NCBI GenBank assembly: GCA_958450325.1
Contig: OY288245.1
Location: 63,165,441-63,229,440 of the forward strand
DNA: 64,000 nt
DNA from: Agrostemma githago
Lineage: Eukaryota > Streptophyta > Magnoliopsida > Caryophyllales > Caryophyllaceae
Direction: 5' to 3'
A program made the translations under genes and the position numbers. The notes beneath the pieces are model-generated. The model was given only the letters and a program-made list of their open reading frames with translations. It was not told the DNA's origin and did not search any database. Of this stretch, positions 10,986 through 21,927 are shown piece by piece. How positions within the stretch are numbered: the first letter of the stretch is position 1; each line of letters begins with the position of its first letter.

Positions 10986-11452
10986 AAACTATCAAATGAA
11001 CTAACGTTTGTACGCCATTACTTTATATTTCAAGTTTCTTTTTATATTGTTTTGAATGACCAATCTACATCCGGTAGACCAGTACTTGGGAATTACACTA
11101 TTATGGTTCACAATAGTGTTGCATTTATTTGTTCAATCATCCCATCAAGTAAAACATCAGATGCAACCTGAACAATTTAAAGCAAAACAATAAGGAATGA
11201 TATTGAATAAAGCAGAAATTGATGATGAAAGTAACTGCCTAAATTGATGAAAGTCTAAGGTTGTTCAATGATGCAATTGATAGGCCTAAAATAAACAAGC
11301 TAAGAAATGCGATACTTGGGTTTAGAAAGCTACATGGGTTCTATAGCAAAAGTAGCAAAGAGATAATCAGAAAGAGAAAGATTTTCATTAATTCATTGAT
11401 AATTTCTTAGTACAAGAGATTAGCTATTTATAGTTTAGACTAGTGTGATACC
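10986..11452 (-). repeat. Possible minus-strand LTR remnant, target of the Tat element
   Basis: The minus strand has TATAAATAGC (11437-11428) followed by a leader-like 'tctcttgtactaagaaatt' segment, which looks like the promoter-R region of an LTR. It continues across the Tat insertion at 27001-27026 and across the solo LTR at 30584. No second copy is seen, so the identification is weak. No ORF is supported. Confidence 0.3.
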
Positions 11453-11840
11453 TGTAGACACCCACATTTTGACTGCCAGGTGTCTATGGTAGTTTCCAAA
11501 AAACACCCGATGATGATCGGACGCTAACATGTTTTTACGCGCTCGGATACGGGCTCAAACCCATTAATCGTTGGCTAACACACTTACGGAGTACAAATCT
11601 CACCAAACAGACCTCAAATCCAGGCCCAGTGGATCATTCCGAGTCAAACAAGACTAATTTGGGCCAAAACCGACACCGGAATTAAAACCGACTTTTCACG
11701 ATTGGGTCAACCCCGGTCAAAGTCGTTTCCGAGACACACAAAAACAGCCATCAATCATCAAAAGTCCAAGTCAAACACAAAACCCATCAAAGTCAAAGTC
11801 ACGGTCCAAAGTCAACGGACCTGCGCGATCCAGTTGGGCC

Positions 11841-11943
11841 ACTCAATCGAGTGACCCACCCACTCGATCGAGTGGGCTTATTTCGAGCCCGACGGCTGGC
11901 ATCATGGGCCACTCGACCGAGTTGGCCCTCTACTCGGTCGAGT
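11841..11943. promoter_or_regulatory. Palindrome array A: four 12-bp sites just upstream of the LTR TATA box
   Basis: Sites ACTCAATCGAGT (11841), ACTCGATCGAGT (11862), ACTCGACCGAGT (11911) and ACTCGGTCGAGT (11932). The steps are 21, 49 and 21 bp. Sites 3 and 4 are exact reverse complements of each other. The spacers are not conserved. The last site ends 30 bp before TATATAA. Confidence 0.8.
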
Positions 11944-11972
11944 AACCCTAAACCGGGTGCCATAGTTTTTTC

Positions 11973-11979
11973 TATATAA
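11973..11979 (+). promoter_or_regulatory. TATA box of the Tat 5' LTR
   Basis: TATATAA in 'tctatataagcaacc', about 520 bp into the LTR and directly after palindrome array A. The equivalent in the 3' LTR is at 24870-24876. It presumably drives the genomic transcript. Confidence 0.7.
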
Positions 11980-12410
11980 GCAACCTCCATGCACAACTTT
12001 ACACATCCTTGGAGAACCTTAAAAAAACCCGAGAGCAATCCTACACTACGTCTTTTACAAACCCTAGACAAACCCTAGGAAAATCGACATTAGCAAACCC
12101 TAAACCTAGTTTTAGGAATTCAACCCGAACCACCACAACTTAGCCTCCATACACCTCGAAGACTCTCGTGTTGTAGCCGCGTTTACGAGCCTTATTCCGA
12201 GACAAGAACATGTAGGTTGAGGGTGACAAAACCTCTTTCTTCTTCTCTTTTTCCTCTCGTCGTCCATCTTCTTCTTTTTTTTTCATCTTTTTCTTCCGTT
12301 TTTTTTATTTATTTTATCTTGTCGTTATTATCGCATCCTAATATCACTAATATCGATAGTATTAACATCAAAACACTAAATATTTATCGATTTGTGTCGA
12401 ATAAGAAGGA

Positions 12411-12477
12411 TACCGGGATAAGGAAAACTGCATATACAAGTGTACTGCACACGCGTCGTCGGTCGCTTATCCCGGTA
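12411..12477 (+). other. Stem-loop in the transcribed part of the LTR
   Basis: The 12-bp arms TACCGGGATAAG (12411-12422) and CTTATCCCGGTA (12466-12477) are perfectly complementary and enclose 43 nt. They are conserved in the 3' LTR at the matching place (about 25306-25374). Lying downstream of the TATA box, it should be in the RNA. Its role is unknown. Confidence 0.5.
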
Positions 12478-12705
12478 CCCCAATTATTTGATTACTGAGA
12501 TAAAGCAACTTAAACAACAATTCGCTTTTATTTCTCGTCATCATCATCAATTTTGCATCCATCAATTTCTTTAAACATCAATTTTAACAAGGGTCGAAAC
12601 CCATTGACACGGATCCGACATCACAATCCCTAGGGATTTATTTCGATGTCGGAGAAGTCGAGGGAATCAAGTTTTTTATTTATTCAAGTAAAGCGTCGAT
12701 TTTGG

Positions 12706-12870
12706 ATTCGATACCAATTCCATAATTGGATATCGAATCTAACAATCAAGTCATATGAATTAATTAACGTGATTTGTTCATATCACGATAATTAATTTAA
12801 AGCGACTAAAATTGATTTTTTTTTATTTCACTCTAATATCCCATATCGATTCAATAATCGAATATGGGAT
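12706..12870 (+). other. Pair of AT-rich hairpins in the LTR R/U5 region
   Basis: 'gattcgatacc...ggatatcgaatc' (12706-12739) and 'atcccatatcgatt...aatcgaatatgggat' (12838-12870) are near-perfect inverted repeats with 4-nt loops. Similar GATATTCGATT/AATCGATATC hairpins occur in the other Tat LTRs here (about 37879-37912, 38072-38105, 39748-39785), so the structure is a family feature. Confidence 0.5.
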
Positions 12871-13078
12871 ACGATGGGTATTCAAATTTAGAATCGGGTA
12901 TAAATTCAACAATATTTATATTCGGTTCAACAAAATTCGCGATTTATAAAAAACCAAGTCGAACATAAATTGTGCAATATTTATGTCCGATTCGGTAAAA
13001 CCGTCGAATTATAAAAAATCAAAAGCAATTTCAAAATTAACAATTAAATTGCAAACGAACCAAGTTCGTACAGGTGCC

Positions 13079-13297
13079 ACTCGACCGAGTGCCTTAGTCA
13101 CTCGATCGAGTGACACCTCAAAATCAAGTCAGAATGCTAATTACGATCACCACTGATCGAGTCTCACAGTGACTCGGTCGAGTGGCCATGTACTCGACCG
13201 AGTTGGTCAATGACTCGGCCGAGTATGGTCCATAACGCAAAACAGAATCGCTTTTTACAGGCCTACTCGATCGAGTCCATCGACCACTCGATCGAGT
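13079..13297. promoter_or_regulatory. Palindrome array B: eight 12-bp sites in the LTR leader region
   Basis: Sites start at 13079, 13100, 13152 (an 11-nt variant), 13172, 13192, 13213, 13265 and 13286, giving steps of 21, 52, 20, 20, 21, 52 and 21 bp. The core is ACTCG-(A/G)(T/C)-CGAGT. The spacers differ. The array is ~1.1 kb downstream of the TATA box and so is probably also present in the transcript. Confidence 0.8.
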
Positions 13298-14105
13298 AGC
13301 CCCATGACGACTAAAACGTGAGTCGTACATTATTCTATTTTTCAAAACTCGATAGTATTCTACGACTTAAGTCAACATGTGCGTAATTAATCACGTGTAT
13401 ACTATCTTTTCAAATCATGCATCCTCATATTTGCACCTTTTCAATTCAATTCAATATTTGCAAACCGTTATTATTCGTTATATCGTTATATCGTTACTAA
13501 CGCGTTTTTTTGTTTCTTCTGTCAATTTAATCATTATTCGTTTATTATACTAAATGAACCCGCATGCTAAAATACAACTTTGACGTTAATTTTAGTTGCA
13601 TTAAATTGACTTAGAAACCCTTTCAATTCCATTCACATGTTTAGGGAAAATAAATCTTTGCATATCATTTTCCCGTTTTACTAGCGCGCGTATTGTAAGT
13701 CATTCGAATTCTTAGTAGAGGCCGCTAAAGTGCGGGCGGGGTTGGGTGTCCTTTGTGGGCTTCCCAACACGTACCCTCACTCCTTACTCAGAACCTCGGT
13801 TTCCGGATGCCCGAAAGCGTTGGCAAACGAGAGTCATTCAATACACAATATCCGATAGCGTCGGTATTGGTATCAAATGCAAAGGGACGAGCCCAATAAA
13901 CTCTGACATCGCAAATGGGCCGTATTTTGTATACGGCTCACTACGACATAGAGTGGGCTCGAACGGTTCCGAATAACCATAAAATTCGGTGGCGACTCCA
14001 CATAGACCTAAATTTCAATTCGATCCATTCTCATATGGAGATTCATTCGCCTACCCAAACCCGCGCGTGGCCGCGTCGGGGTGGACCTATGTCATGTCCA
14101 CAATT

Positions 14106-14123
14106 TGGCGACTCCGCTGGGGA
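14106..14123 (+). other. Primer binding site, tRNA-Arg type
   Basis: TGGCGACTCCGCTGGGGA starts 3 nt after the LTR. It is complementary to the 3' end of plant tRNA-Arg(ACG), which ends ...CCCCAGCGGAGTCG plus CCA. This primer choice is usual for Ogre/Retand-type Tat elements. Confidence 0.85.
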
Positions 14124-15187
14124 TTAACTAATGCGTGACTTACCATTGGCATCTTCAGGGTGAGACTCGAATAGAAATCGTTTGACGAATACAATACGCG
14201 TTTTAGTTTTACGGTTCATGCATAACCCATATTTTCCCGGGCCGGTACTCGCGACCGACGTCCCACTTTACCGTTGATGTACTCCAATATGGATATGTCA
14301 AAAGGTGTCCATAGTCGATTCGAGTGGGTTTCGCGGCATGTTCTAAGATCAACTCGACTTAGGAAGTCCGTCCCGATCAACGTCTAGACTATGTACACTG
14401 GTATAGACCCCCTATAGACCGACCGAGACTTAGTATAGAGCATACATGGCGTCGTTATAGTGCTTGTGTGACTACGTGCTACTTGGTTTCCGAGTCGTTT
14501 TCAAAAAACCGTCAATTTTTCAAAATTGCATCCTTTTCAAACTATTCGATTTCAAAACCCGGGACACATACCGAATTTAGGACTTATGATTTTACTCAAA
14601 ATAGCCTATTTTCTAGACGGTATGCTGCCCAATTCAAAACTCGAAAATACTTTCGAACCTTCAAAACCCATGGCCTAATGACTTTTCGTCTTTTTCAAAA
14701 TTTGGGCCTCTCCACCGATTTTTTTTCCGGTCCTTTTTCAAAATCAATCAATTTTCAAAAACCTTCCTCTTCTAGACCTCCCGTATTTAGTAGTGTCGGG
14801 TCGCGTCTTAAGTTGTCAAGGTCCGTAGCGTCGAAACTCCGTCGATCTTACATCACGAGTTTCTTCCCTTTCCCAGTCCGCCTTATTAGACTAAGGCAAG
14901 GCCCACCTACGTAGGACATACTCCTACAAAGGAGGGCCCGTCAACACACTCGAGTCCAAAAGTCTGGGGATGTCTCACGTGAACCCTCCTTCAAATAGGA
15001 CTAGGCCCACTCGCCAAATCCTAAGGAAGGCCCACCTTTCGCAAGTCACCCGTCTAGGTGTCATTTCCGAGTCATTTCCCTTTTTAGTCTTGTTCGGGAT
15101 GTACTTTCTATTTCGGGATTTTGGGCTAGTTTCTGATTACGTGGTGTTCTTAAAGACAGGCCACCTGAAACCAGACATCAACGCAAA
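14124..15187 (+). other. Untranslated leader of the Tat element
   Basis: No supported gene. The frame at 14468-14914 has no known motif. Blocks of this leader (for example 'gaatttaggacttatgattt', 'agcctattttctag' and 'tcgaaactccgtcgatctta') are retained in the pol-less relative at 40576-41620, which suggests a packaging or dimerisation function (inference). Confidence 0.6.
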
Positions 15188-16773
15188 ATGGATGAGATGA
15201 AAAATGCTTTGACCAAGATCGAGACCCAACTGGCCGCCATCCAGGCCAATCAAGCGACCTTATCCACCCGCCTAAGCACCGTAGAGAAGACGGTCCCTAT
15301 CGAAGGAGGTGAACCCGCTGGGCCCATGGCCGAGCTGGTCAGTATTGTTCGTAGGCTCGAGGAACAAGTCTCCCTATCGACGAACAACTCGATCCACACC
15401 GAGAATGCTCGTATTTATTCACCTTTAGATAACGAGCTACCTGCTAACCTCAACTTAAAGGGACTTCCTATGTTTGAGGGTACCGAAGACCCGGTCCACC
15501 ACATCCGGGCTTTCAAAGACTTCATGGCGGTAAAGGGGGTGAAGTCAACTATGTTCAAGCATTTGTTCCCTTCTTCCTTGGAGAAACACCCTAAGGCCTA
15601 GTTCTACAGGCTCGACCGAAATACAAGACTTGGGATGATGTGGCGACCGAGTTTGCTCGGAACTACGCCGATAACACTGAAATCCAGACTACAATGCGTA
15701 CTCTGGAGGTAATGGCCCAAGAGCCCAAAGAAGGGTTCAAAAAATATCTGCAACGGTGGAGGGCTGAGAGTGTGAAGCTGGTCGACAAGCCCGACGAGAA
15801 GGCCCTAGTGGAAGCCTTCGTCAAAAATCTACTCTCATCCTACCGGGTCCACCTCCGGTACGCTATCATCCCAAACTTTGCTGTCCTTACTGAAATGGGC
15901 ACAAGGATCGAAGATGATCTAAGGTTAGAGAGCCTGACTAAGGCCTCTACCAAAGGCTATCAAGGGGCTAGTTCGTCTACAAACAAGCCCACACCTGCAG
16001 CTGCAACCCGCAGCATCTTTGATGAGGTAAATCTGCTCGACACCTCATCCAAAAAGAATACACCAAATCGGGTATTCACAGATATAGGGACTACCTATAC
16101 TTATGCCTTACAAAGGCTGTCTTCAAAGGGTCTAATTCAACCAATAGGCCCAACTCCAGAGCCTCCAGTAGAAAAGAGGCCCAAATACTACAATGCTCAA
16201 GCCTACTGTCAGTATCACCGGGGCAACGGACATGATACTGAAAAATGTTGGAAGTTAAAGCATTTAATCCAAGATCTTATCGAGAGCGAGAAAGTCCCGT
16301 TGCCCGGAGACAAGTCGAGCAACAAAGAAAACCCGTTCAGCGCCCATGCCATATTCACAGGGGAGGTAATTGATTGTTCTCACCTCATTTCTCCTTTTAT
16401 CCCACAAATCAATGGGATATGGTTTGATGACGAGGACGATGTATATTTGGCCAAGGGGGAAGCTGTCCCCATCACCCTTGAAGAGGTCCGAAAAGCCAAA
16501 TCCAAGGCTTTAGCCACCAACCACCTCGCCACTGCTGGGCGCGCCACTCCAACACCCGTCACTGAACCTGCCAGGACAGAGCCAACCCTCGAAGAACCAA
16601 GCAATGACACAACCTTGGTCCAACAAATGAAGAGGGTTCGAGCTGATCTAACTATATGGCAACTATTGGTTAGCTCACAGGCTCATCGAGAAGCACTGAC
16701 TAAGGCTCTCGATGAAATCAAGGTCGACTCGCAAGCTACCCATGCGGAAATGGTAGCTACTATCATGCCCTAG
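15188..16773 (+). pseudogene. Tat gag (broken: one stop, one frameshift)
   Basis: The ATG at 15188 opens a Gag with an N-terminal coiled coil (MKNALTKIETQLAAIQANQ), a capsid-like core (GLPMFEGTEDPVHHIRAFKD; TWDDVATEFARNYAD) and a zinc-knuckle-like CQYHRGNGHDTEKC near 16204-16245. Reading is broken at TAG 15599-15601, where the family has tryptophan (consistent with G to A), and by a 1-bp loss around 15620-15640. The downstream part (from 15640) is open to a TAG at 16771-16773. Gag would form the particle and package RNA. This copy cannot make it in one piece. Confidence 0.88.
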
Positions 16774-17652
16774 CTCAAGGGTAGGTCCAAGAACGAAGGC
16801 CCACTCATAACCTTCGATGAATCTGATCTGCCGCCATTTGGGCCCAATCACAATCTGGCCCTATACATCACAGTCATCTGCAAGGGTAAGTACCTTCCGA
16901 TGACCCTTATCGACGATGGATCAGCTGTGAACGTCCTACCCCTAAGGACTGCTAGGGCCCTCGGCATCACTGATGCCGACTACCTCCCGACGGCCCAAAC
17001 TATCCAGGCTTTCGACGGAAGCCCAAAACCAGTCGCCGGGGCCGTTAAATTAAAGATCATAACGGGCCCGATCGAAAAGGAGTTGGAATTCCAGGTGATA
17101 GATGTCACCTCATCATTCAACCTCTTGTTAGGAAGGCCTTGGATTCACGCAGTCAAGGCCGTGACATCTACCCTCCACCGAAAAGTCAAGATGCCCCTCA
17201 AAGACGGTGTCATCACACTGGAGGCGACCCCAATGACCGTGGCTAGCTGTAATGCCACAAACCGGGCCGAACCACGAGGTTTCGATTTCCTGGGTATGAT
17301 TGAAGAAGAATATCTTTTCAAGCCCTACTTCGCCCCTAGCATCGACACGATGCTACAAAATCTGGGTTACCTACCCGGAGCTACTTCAAGGCTATATCTT
17401 CCGGCAGGGAAGATCATCGAGGTCCTAGATAACGCAGAGTCCCGACTCGGACTGGGATATACTATAAGCTCGGAGAATGTGGGCCGGGCCTCTGCAATCA
17501 AATTTGTCACTCCAGTCTTCGGAGCCATCCAAGTGGGCCTCTACCAACCCACCATCACATATCCCGAGACCAAAACGGCTCGGGAATGCAACTACATCCC
17601 CGATGACATATTCACCGTTATCCAGGATGAGTCCGAGAAAAGGGAAAAATGA
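16774..17652 (+). pseudogene. Tat protease region
   Basis: It is in the same frame as the end of gag, separated only by TAG 16771-16773. The block GPLITFDESDLPPFGPNHN is followed by the aspartic protease motif LIDDGSAVNVLP (about 16903-16938) and the flap-side LLLGRPWIHAVKAVTSTLHR (about 17131). It processes the polyprotein in intact relatives. The separating TAG could be a CAG mutation or a natural suppressible stop, and I cannot tell which. The frame ends at 17652 at a frameshift. Confidence 0.85.
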
Positions 17653-18263
17653 CTCTGAGCCCGTGATAGGGCTCTTATTTGGAGAAGACAGGACCGTCCC
17701 TGCTCCGAAAGATGACTTGGTCAACTTGATCCTCCGCAGCGATCGGTTCGACCCAACCAAGCTCATCACCGAGGTCGGCGCCAACACCAAGGCAAGGGCC
17801 TGGAGGAAGACCTTCAAATGGACCGACAGTCAAGGACGGGTCTACAAGTTGATCACCGGCGAGGGAGACATGCCGGATACCGAGTCCGAGTTTGAGTCAG
17901 AGTCAGAGTCGGAGTCTGAGTCCGAGTTTAGAGGGTCTGGTGCTGGAGTCGAGTCTGTAACCCCTCTTCCCTTAGCCACTGAGGTCTCTGGGTCTGTCCC
18001 AAGACCTCTCCCTATCCCGCCACTGACCAACGATCAGATGGCAGCTCTATTCGAGCTATTTTCCAAATTTACTATCAATAATAATAACGAGCACTGTTCT
18101 GCTTACGACTTGTCTTATTTCCAAAATTTTCTCAATTTCAAAATTTTATATGCAATGACATTGAGAAACCCGACGAACAGGTACCTCTACCACAACATCT
18201 GGTCGAGCAGCTCGAGCAAAGGAATCCCGAGATCCGGTAATCGAAGAAACCGAGTCCATCAAC
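17640..18263 (+). pseudogene. Tat pro-RT linker with acidic Ser/Glu repeat
   Basis: After a frameshift near 17640, coding continues with DLVNLILRSDRFDPTKLITE and ARAWRKTFKWTDSQGRVYKL, both usual Tat linker blocks. A Ser-Glu run from GAGTC/GAGTCC repeats follows (about 17881-17930). Two more shifts, one between ~18100 and 18165 and one near 18237, separate it from RT. The T-rich stretch at 18110-18155 could also be a remnant of the intron known in some Ogre/Tat elements. Confidence 0.7.
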
Positions 18264-20165
18264 GTGGGAACCACTTTAGAGCCCCAGATGCTTAAGTTGG
18301 GCCAATCTTTAGATCCAGAGGAGAGACAACAGTTCACGGACCTCCTCCTAGAATTTAAAGACGTCTTTGCATGGTCCTACAAGGACATGCCGGGAATAGA
18401 TCGAGAAATAGCTGAACACCGAATACCCATCAAAGATGGGTGCAGACCGGTAAAGCAGAAGCTCAGAAGAATGAAGCCCGAATGGTCTCTTAAAGTCAAA
18501 GAAGAGGTCGATAAACAATTCAAAGCAGGCTTTATACAAGTGTCTGAATATCCAGACTGGGTTGCAAACATCGTGCCAGTACCCAAGAAGGACGGCAAGG
18601 TGCGAGTATGCGTGGACTTCCGGGACCTAAACAAGGCCAGCCCAAAAGATGATTTTCCGTTACCACACATCGACATATTGGTGGATAATACGGCCGACCA
18701 TGCCCTTCTATCATTCATGGACGGGTATGCCGGATACAATGAAATTAAAATGGCGGAAGAGGATATGAGTAAGACTACCTTCATCACACCTTGGGGTACT
18801 TACTGTTACACCGTCATGCCATTTGGGCTGATTAATGCAGGAGCCACTTATCAACGGACCGCCACCACCTTATTACACGACTTGATGCACAAGGAAGTGG
18901 AGGTCTATGTGGACGATATGATTGTTAAGTCTAAAGACCGAAGCGGGCACATAATGGCCCTAAGAAAGTTCTTTACCAGACTGCAAAAATACAACATGAG
19001 ACTAAACCCACAAAAATGCAGTTTTGGGGTAACGTCAGGCAAATTATTGGGCCATATCGTTAGCCAGCGCGGCATCGAGGTCGACCCAGCTAAAATCAAG
19101 GCCATCACCGAGATGCAACCACCCAGGACCGAAAAGGAAATAAGGGGGTTTCTCGGGAAAGTCCAATACATCAGCCGTTTCATTTCAAAGCTAACCATGG
19201 TATGTGGACCCATTTTCAAGAAACTGAAGATCGGGGAACGGGTCCTTTGGGATGATAAATGTCAGGCGGCCTTTGATAAAATCAAGGAGATCCTGTCTGC
19301 TCCGCCGGTACTAATGCCACCTCAACACGGTCTGCCTTTGTCGTTATATCTAACAACAACCGAGACAGCCATGGGGGCTATGCTGGCCCAGACGGTCGAA
19401 TCAGAAGAACGGGCTATTTACTACATCAGTAAAAAGTTCCTCGAGTATGAATGCAAGTACACCATGCTCGAGAAAACGTGCCTAGCATTAGTTTGGACCA
19501 CTAAAAAGCTCCGACATTACATGCTTAGCCACGAGGTACATGTTTTATCCGAAATGGATCCTATCAAGTACTTATTCGAGAAGCCCATCCTCAACGGCAG
19601 GATGTCAAGGTGGACTTTAATGTTATCCGAGTTCGACCTCAAGTTTGTACCATTAAAAGCCATCAAAGGCAGGGTAGTTGCCGAGTTCCTCGCTGACAGC
19701 CCGATATCCGAAGAAGGCCACACTGACACATGGGCCTTTCCTGATGAAAACATATTCCATACCGATACCGAGACATGGGATTTGTATTTTGATGGAGCAT
19801 CCAACTTCCGAGGATTTGGGGTCGGAATTTTGTTAATCTCACCCCAAGGGGAACACACTCCCTTATCCATCAAGTTGGACTTCGACGTGACCAACAACGC
19901 CGCCGAATACGAAGCATGCATTCACGGGTTGCAAGCCGCCGCTGATTTAGGGGTAACAAACCTCCGGGTCCACGGTGATTCATCACTAGTCATTAACCAA
20001 GCACTCCAAAAATGGAAAACTCGGAACGCCAATCTCGTGGCTTACCAAGCACGGGTACGGATTCTAGAGAAACAATTCCAGAAGGTGGAATATATCTACC
20101 TGCCTTGGGAAGAGAATCAGTTCGCAGATGCACTTTCCAAATTAACATCTTTACTGAACATCCGG
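18264..20165 (+). pseudogene. Tat reverse transcriptase, RNase H and archaeal-type RNase H
   Basis: A continuous ~630-residue frame (first codon GTG, so this is a polyprotein interior). RT has VCVDFRDLNKASPKDDFPLP (about residues 115-134), FITPWGTYCYTVMPFGLINA and the active site YVDDMIVKS (215-223). The first RNase H (355-475) lacks the usual first Asp (SLYLTTTETAMGAML), as is normal in Tat. A second RNase H (503-630) has WDLYFDGASN, NNAAEYEA, VHGDSSLV and NQFADALSK, with its acidic residues present. This aRNH after a degenerate first RNase H defines the Tat lineage. A frameshift near 20165 breaks it from integrase. Confidence 0.93.
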
Positions 20166-20181
20166 GGATCACCTGACCAGC

Positions 20182-21513
20182 ATGCCAATCTGTGTCGAAA
20201 GGCGGTCCGAACCAGCATACATTCATGCCATTCAAGATATCGAGATAAATGACCCAGAACCTTGGTATCAAGCCGTCTTAACGTACCTGACAACGGGAGA
20301 ATATCCTCCGGAAGCTGAAAATCGGGCCAAAAAGGCCCTAGGAAGATTAGCAACCCAATTTGTTCGTACTGATGACGGGCAATTGTATAAAAAGACGGCA
20401 CAGGGGGCTCTCCTCCTATGTATCGACAAAATTCAAGCCGAGAAGGTCATGGCCGAGGTCCACGACGGTGAAAACGGTCCGCATATAAACGCCCATATGC
20501 TATCCCGTAAAATCAGGAGGCTCGGGTATTACTGGAACACCATGGAGACAGACTGTCAGTTATACGTCAAGCACTGCCATAACTGTCAGATCTTCGGTAA
20601 TGTACAGCATATGCCATCTTCTCTATTATATACCATGACATCACCATGGCCATTTTCGACATGGGGTATTGACATAATTGGGAAAGTGCACCCTTCCAGG
20701 ACGGGAGGACATTGCTTCATATTGGTGGCCATCGACTACTTCACCAAATGGGTCGAAGCTGAGTCATACCGTGTCTTGAACGCCAAGCACGTGACCAAAT
20801 TCATCCAAAATAAGATCATATGCCGATACGGGATCCCGCATGAATTTATCAGTGATCACGGGACCCATTTCCAAGCTGAAACCACTACATTACTGGCGAA
20901 ATACAAAATTCAGAGGCATACATCTTCACCTTACCGACCACAAACAAATGGAGCGGTAGAAGCGGCCAACAAAACAATTGTCACCATACTAAAAAAGATG
21001 GCTGAGAATTATCGAGACTGGCCCGACAAGATACCATTTGCCTTATGGGGGTACTGAACTTCAATTCGCAGCGCAACCGGAGTAACTCCATATTATCTGA
21101 CATATGGAATGGAAACTGTCCAACCGGTCGAGCTAGAAGTACCATCCTTAAGAATTTTTCTTGAAAGCCAAGTACCCGAAGCAGATTGGGTCCAAGCCCG
21201 ATACGATTCGCTAGTCCTTTTGGATGAACGGCGATCCCGTGCCCTCAATAATATTCAAGTGTATCAAAAGAGAATTCAACGGGCTTTCAACAAAAGGGTT
21301 AGGCCCAGGAAAATCAAAGAAGGTGATTTGGTCCTAAAATCGGTTCGTGCCTTACTACCGGTTGACCTTAGGGGAAAATTCAAACCCAATTGGGCTGGGC
21401 CATACTTAGTCAAGAAAATCCTATCGGGAGGAGCGGTGATGCTAACGGACCTTGATGGTAACAAGTTCGTCAACCCGACCAACTTGGACCAGCTAAAGCG
21501 CTACTACCCATAA
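20182..21513 (+). pseudogene. Tat integrase (one in-frame stop)
   Basis: The HHCC zinc-binding domain shows HINAH...CQLYVKHCHNCQIF. The catalytic core has WGIDIIGKV, a second Asp in FISDHGTHF and the Glu in NGAVEAANKTI, so all three DDE residues are present. TGA at 21055-21057 replaces the usual arginine codon (CGA to TGA, a CpG transition). The rest continues in frame (TPYYLTYGMETVQPVELEVP) through a GKFKPNWAGPYLVKKI C-terminal block to TAA at 21511-21513. There is no chromodomain, as expected for Tat. Confidence 0.9.
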
Positions 21514-21927
21514 AGCCCAATCTCAATGTCATTTGCAAAAATTTATAAAACTTAGTCTTTTTATAAATTTTCAAAATTTTAGACAAGTCAATAAGTTAGA
21601 ATTAACTATTCTACCGTCGCACATCTCGAATTAATAATCTTGATGTATTTCGAAAATTGCAAAAAAAAAAATCAATCAAATCAAATTTTCAACTACGTCT
21701 AGTTTGATTCCGCTAATTGTGGATACGTAGGCAACCCCTCAAAAGGGTACAACCACTGCAATATCGAAAAGACGGGAACGGTTTCAAATAATATGTCTTT
21801 TATTAATATCTCGATAAACTCGGGAATTACAAAAAAAAAAAAAAAAAAAAACGCCAAACACGGCATATACAAAAAAAATCACACCAAAAAAAATAAATAG
21901 TAATATTCAAATAATAAAATACGGAGA
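21514..21927. other. Convergent 3' ends of the sense and antisense genes of the Tat element
   Basis: AT-rich with A runs at 21660-21672 and 21831-21850. It contains 'ggatacgtaggcaacc' (21721), which is conserved at 43375 in the pol-less relative. No ORF. Confidence 0.5.

Larger units (their letters stand above)
11453..14102 (+). repeat. 5' LTR of the Tat element (2,650 bp)
   Basis: Starts TGTAGACACC and ends CATGTCCACA. An 8-bp inverted repeat TAGACACC/GGTGTCTA (11455-11486) lies at its start and GTGGAC/GTCCAC at its end (about 14081-14101). It carries a TATA box at 11973 and two palindrome arrays. The AT-rich middle (12,500-13,060) has several imperfect hairpins. Small frames across it (for example 12217-12498 and 13746-13976) recur in the 3' LTR and are not genes. 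Confidence 0.95.

Noticed and set aside
12217..12498. 93-codon ORF in the LTR (also 25115-25393)
   Set aside because: Begins at a non-ATG codon, is T-rich and straddles an RNA stem-loop; length differs between the two LTRs through an indel.
13124..13345. ORF with TRSS repeats on the minus strand (also 26019-26240)
   Set aside because: The peptide repeat is just the palindrome ACTCGATCGAGT read in frame; non-coding LTR sequence.
14468..14914. 148-codon ORF in the Tat leader
   Set aside because: The relative at 40943 keeps the DNA but not the reading frame, so conservation is at nucleotide level.
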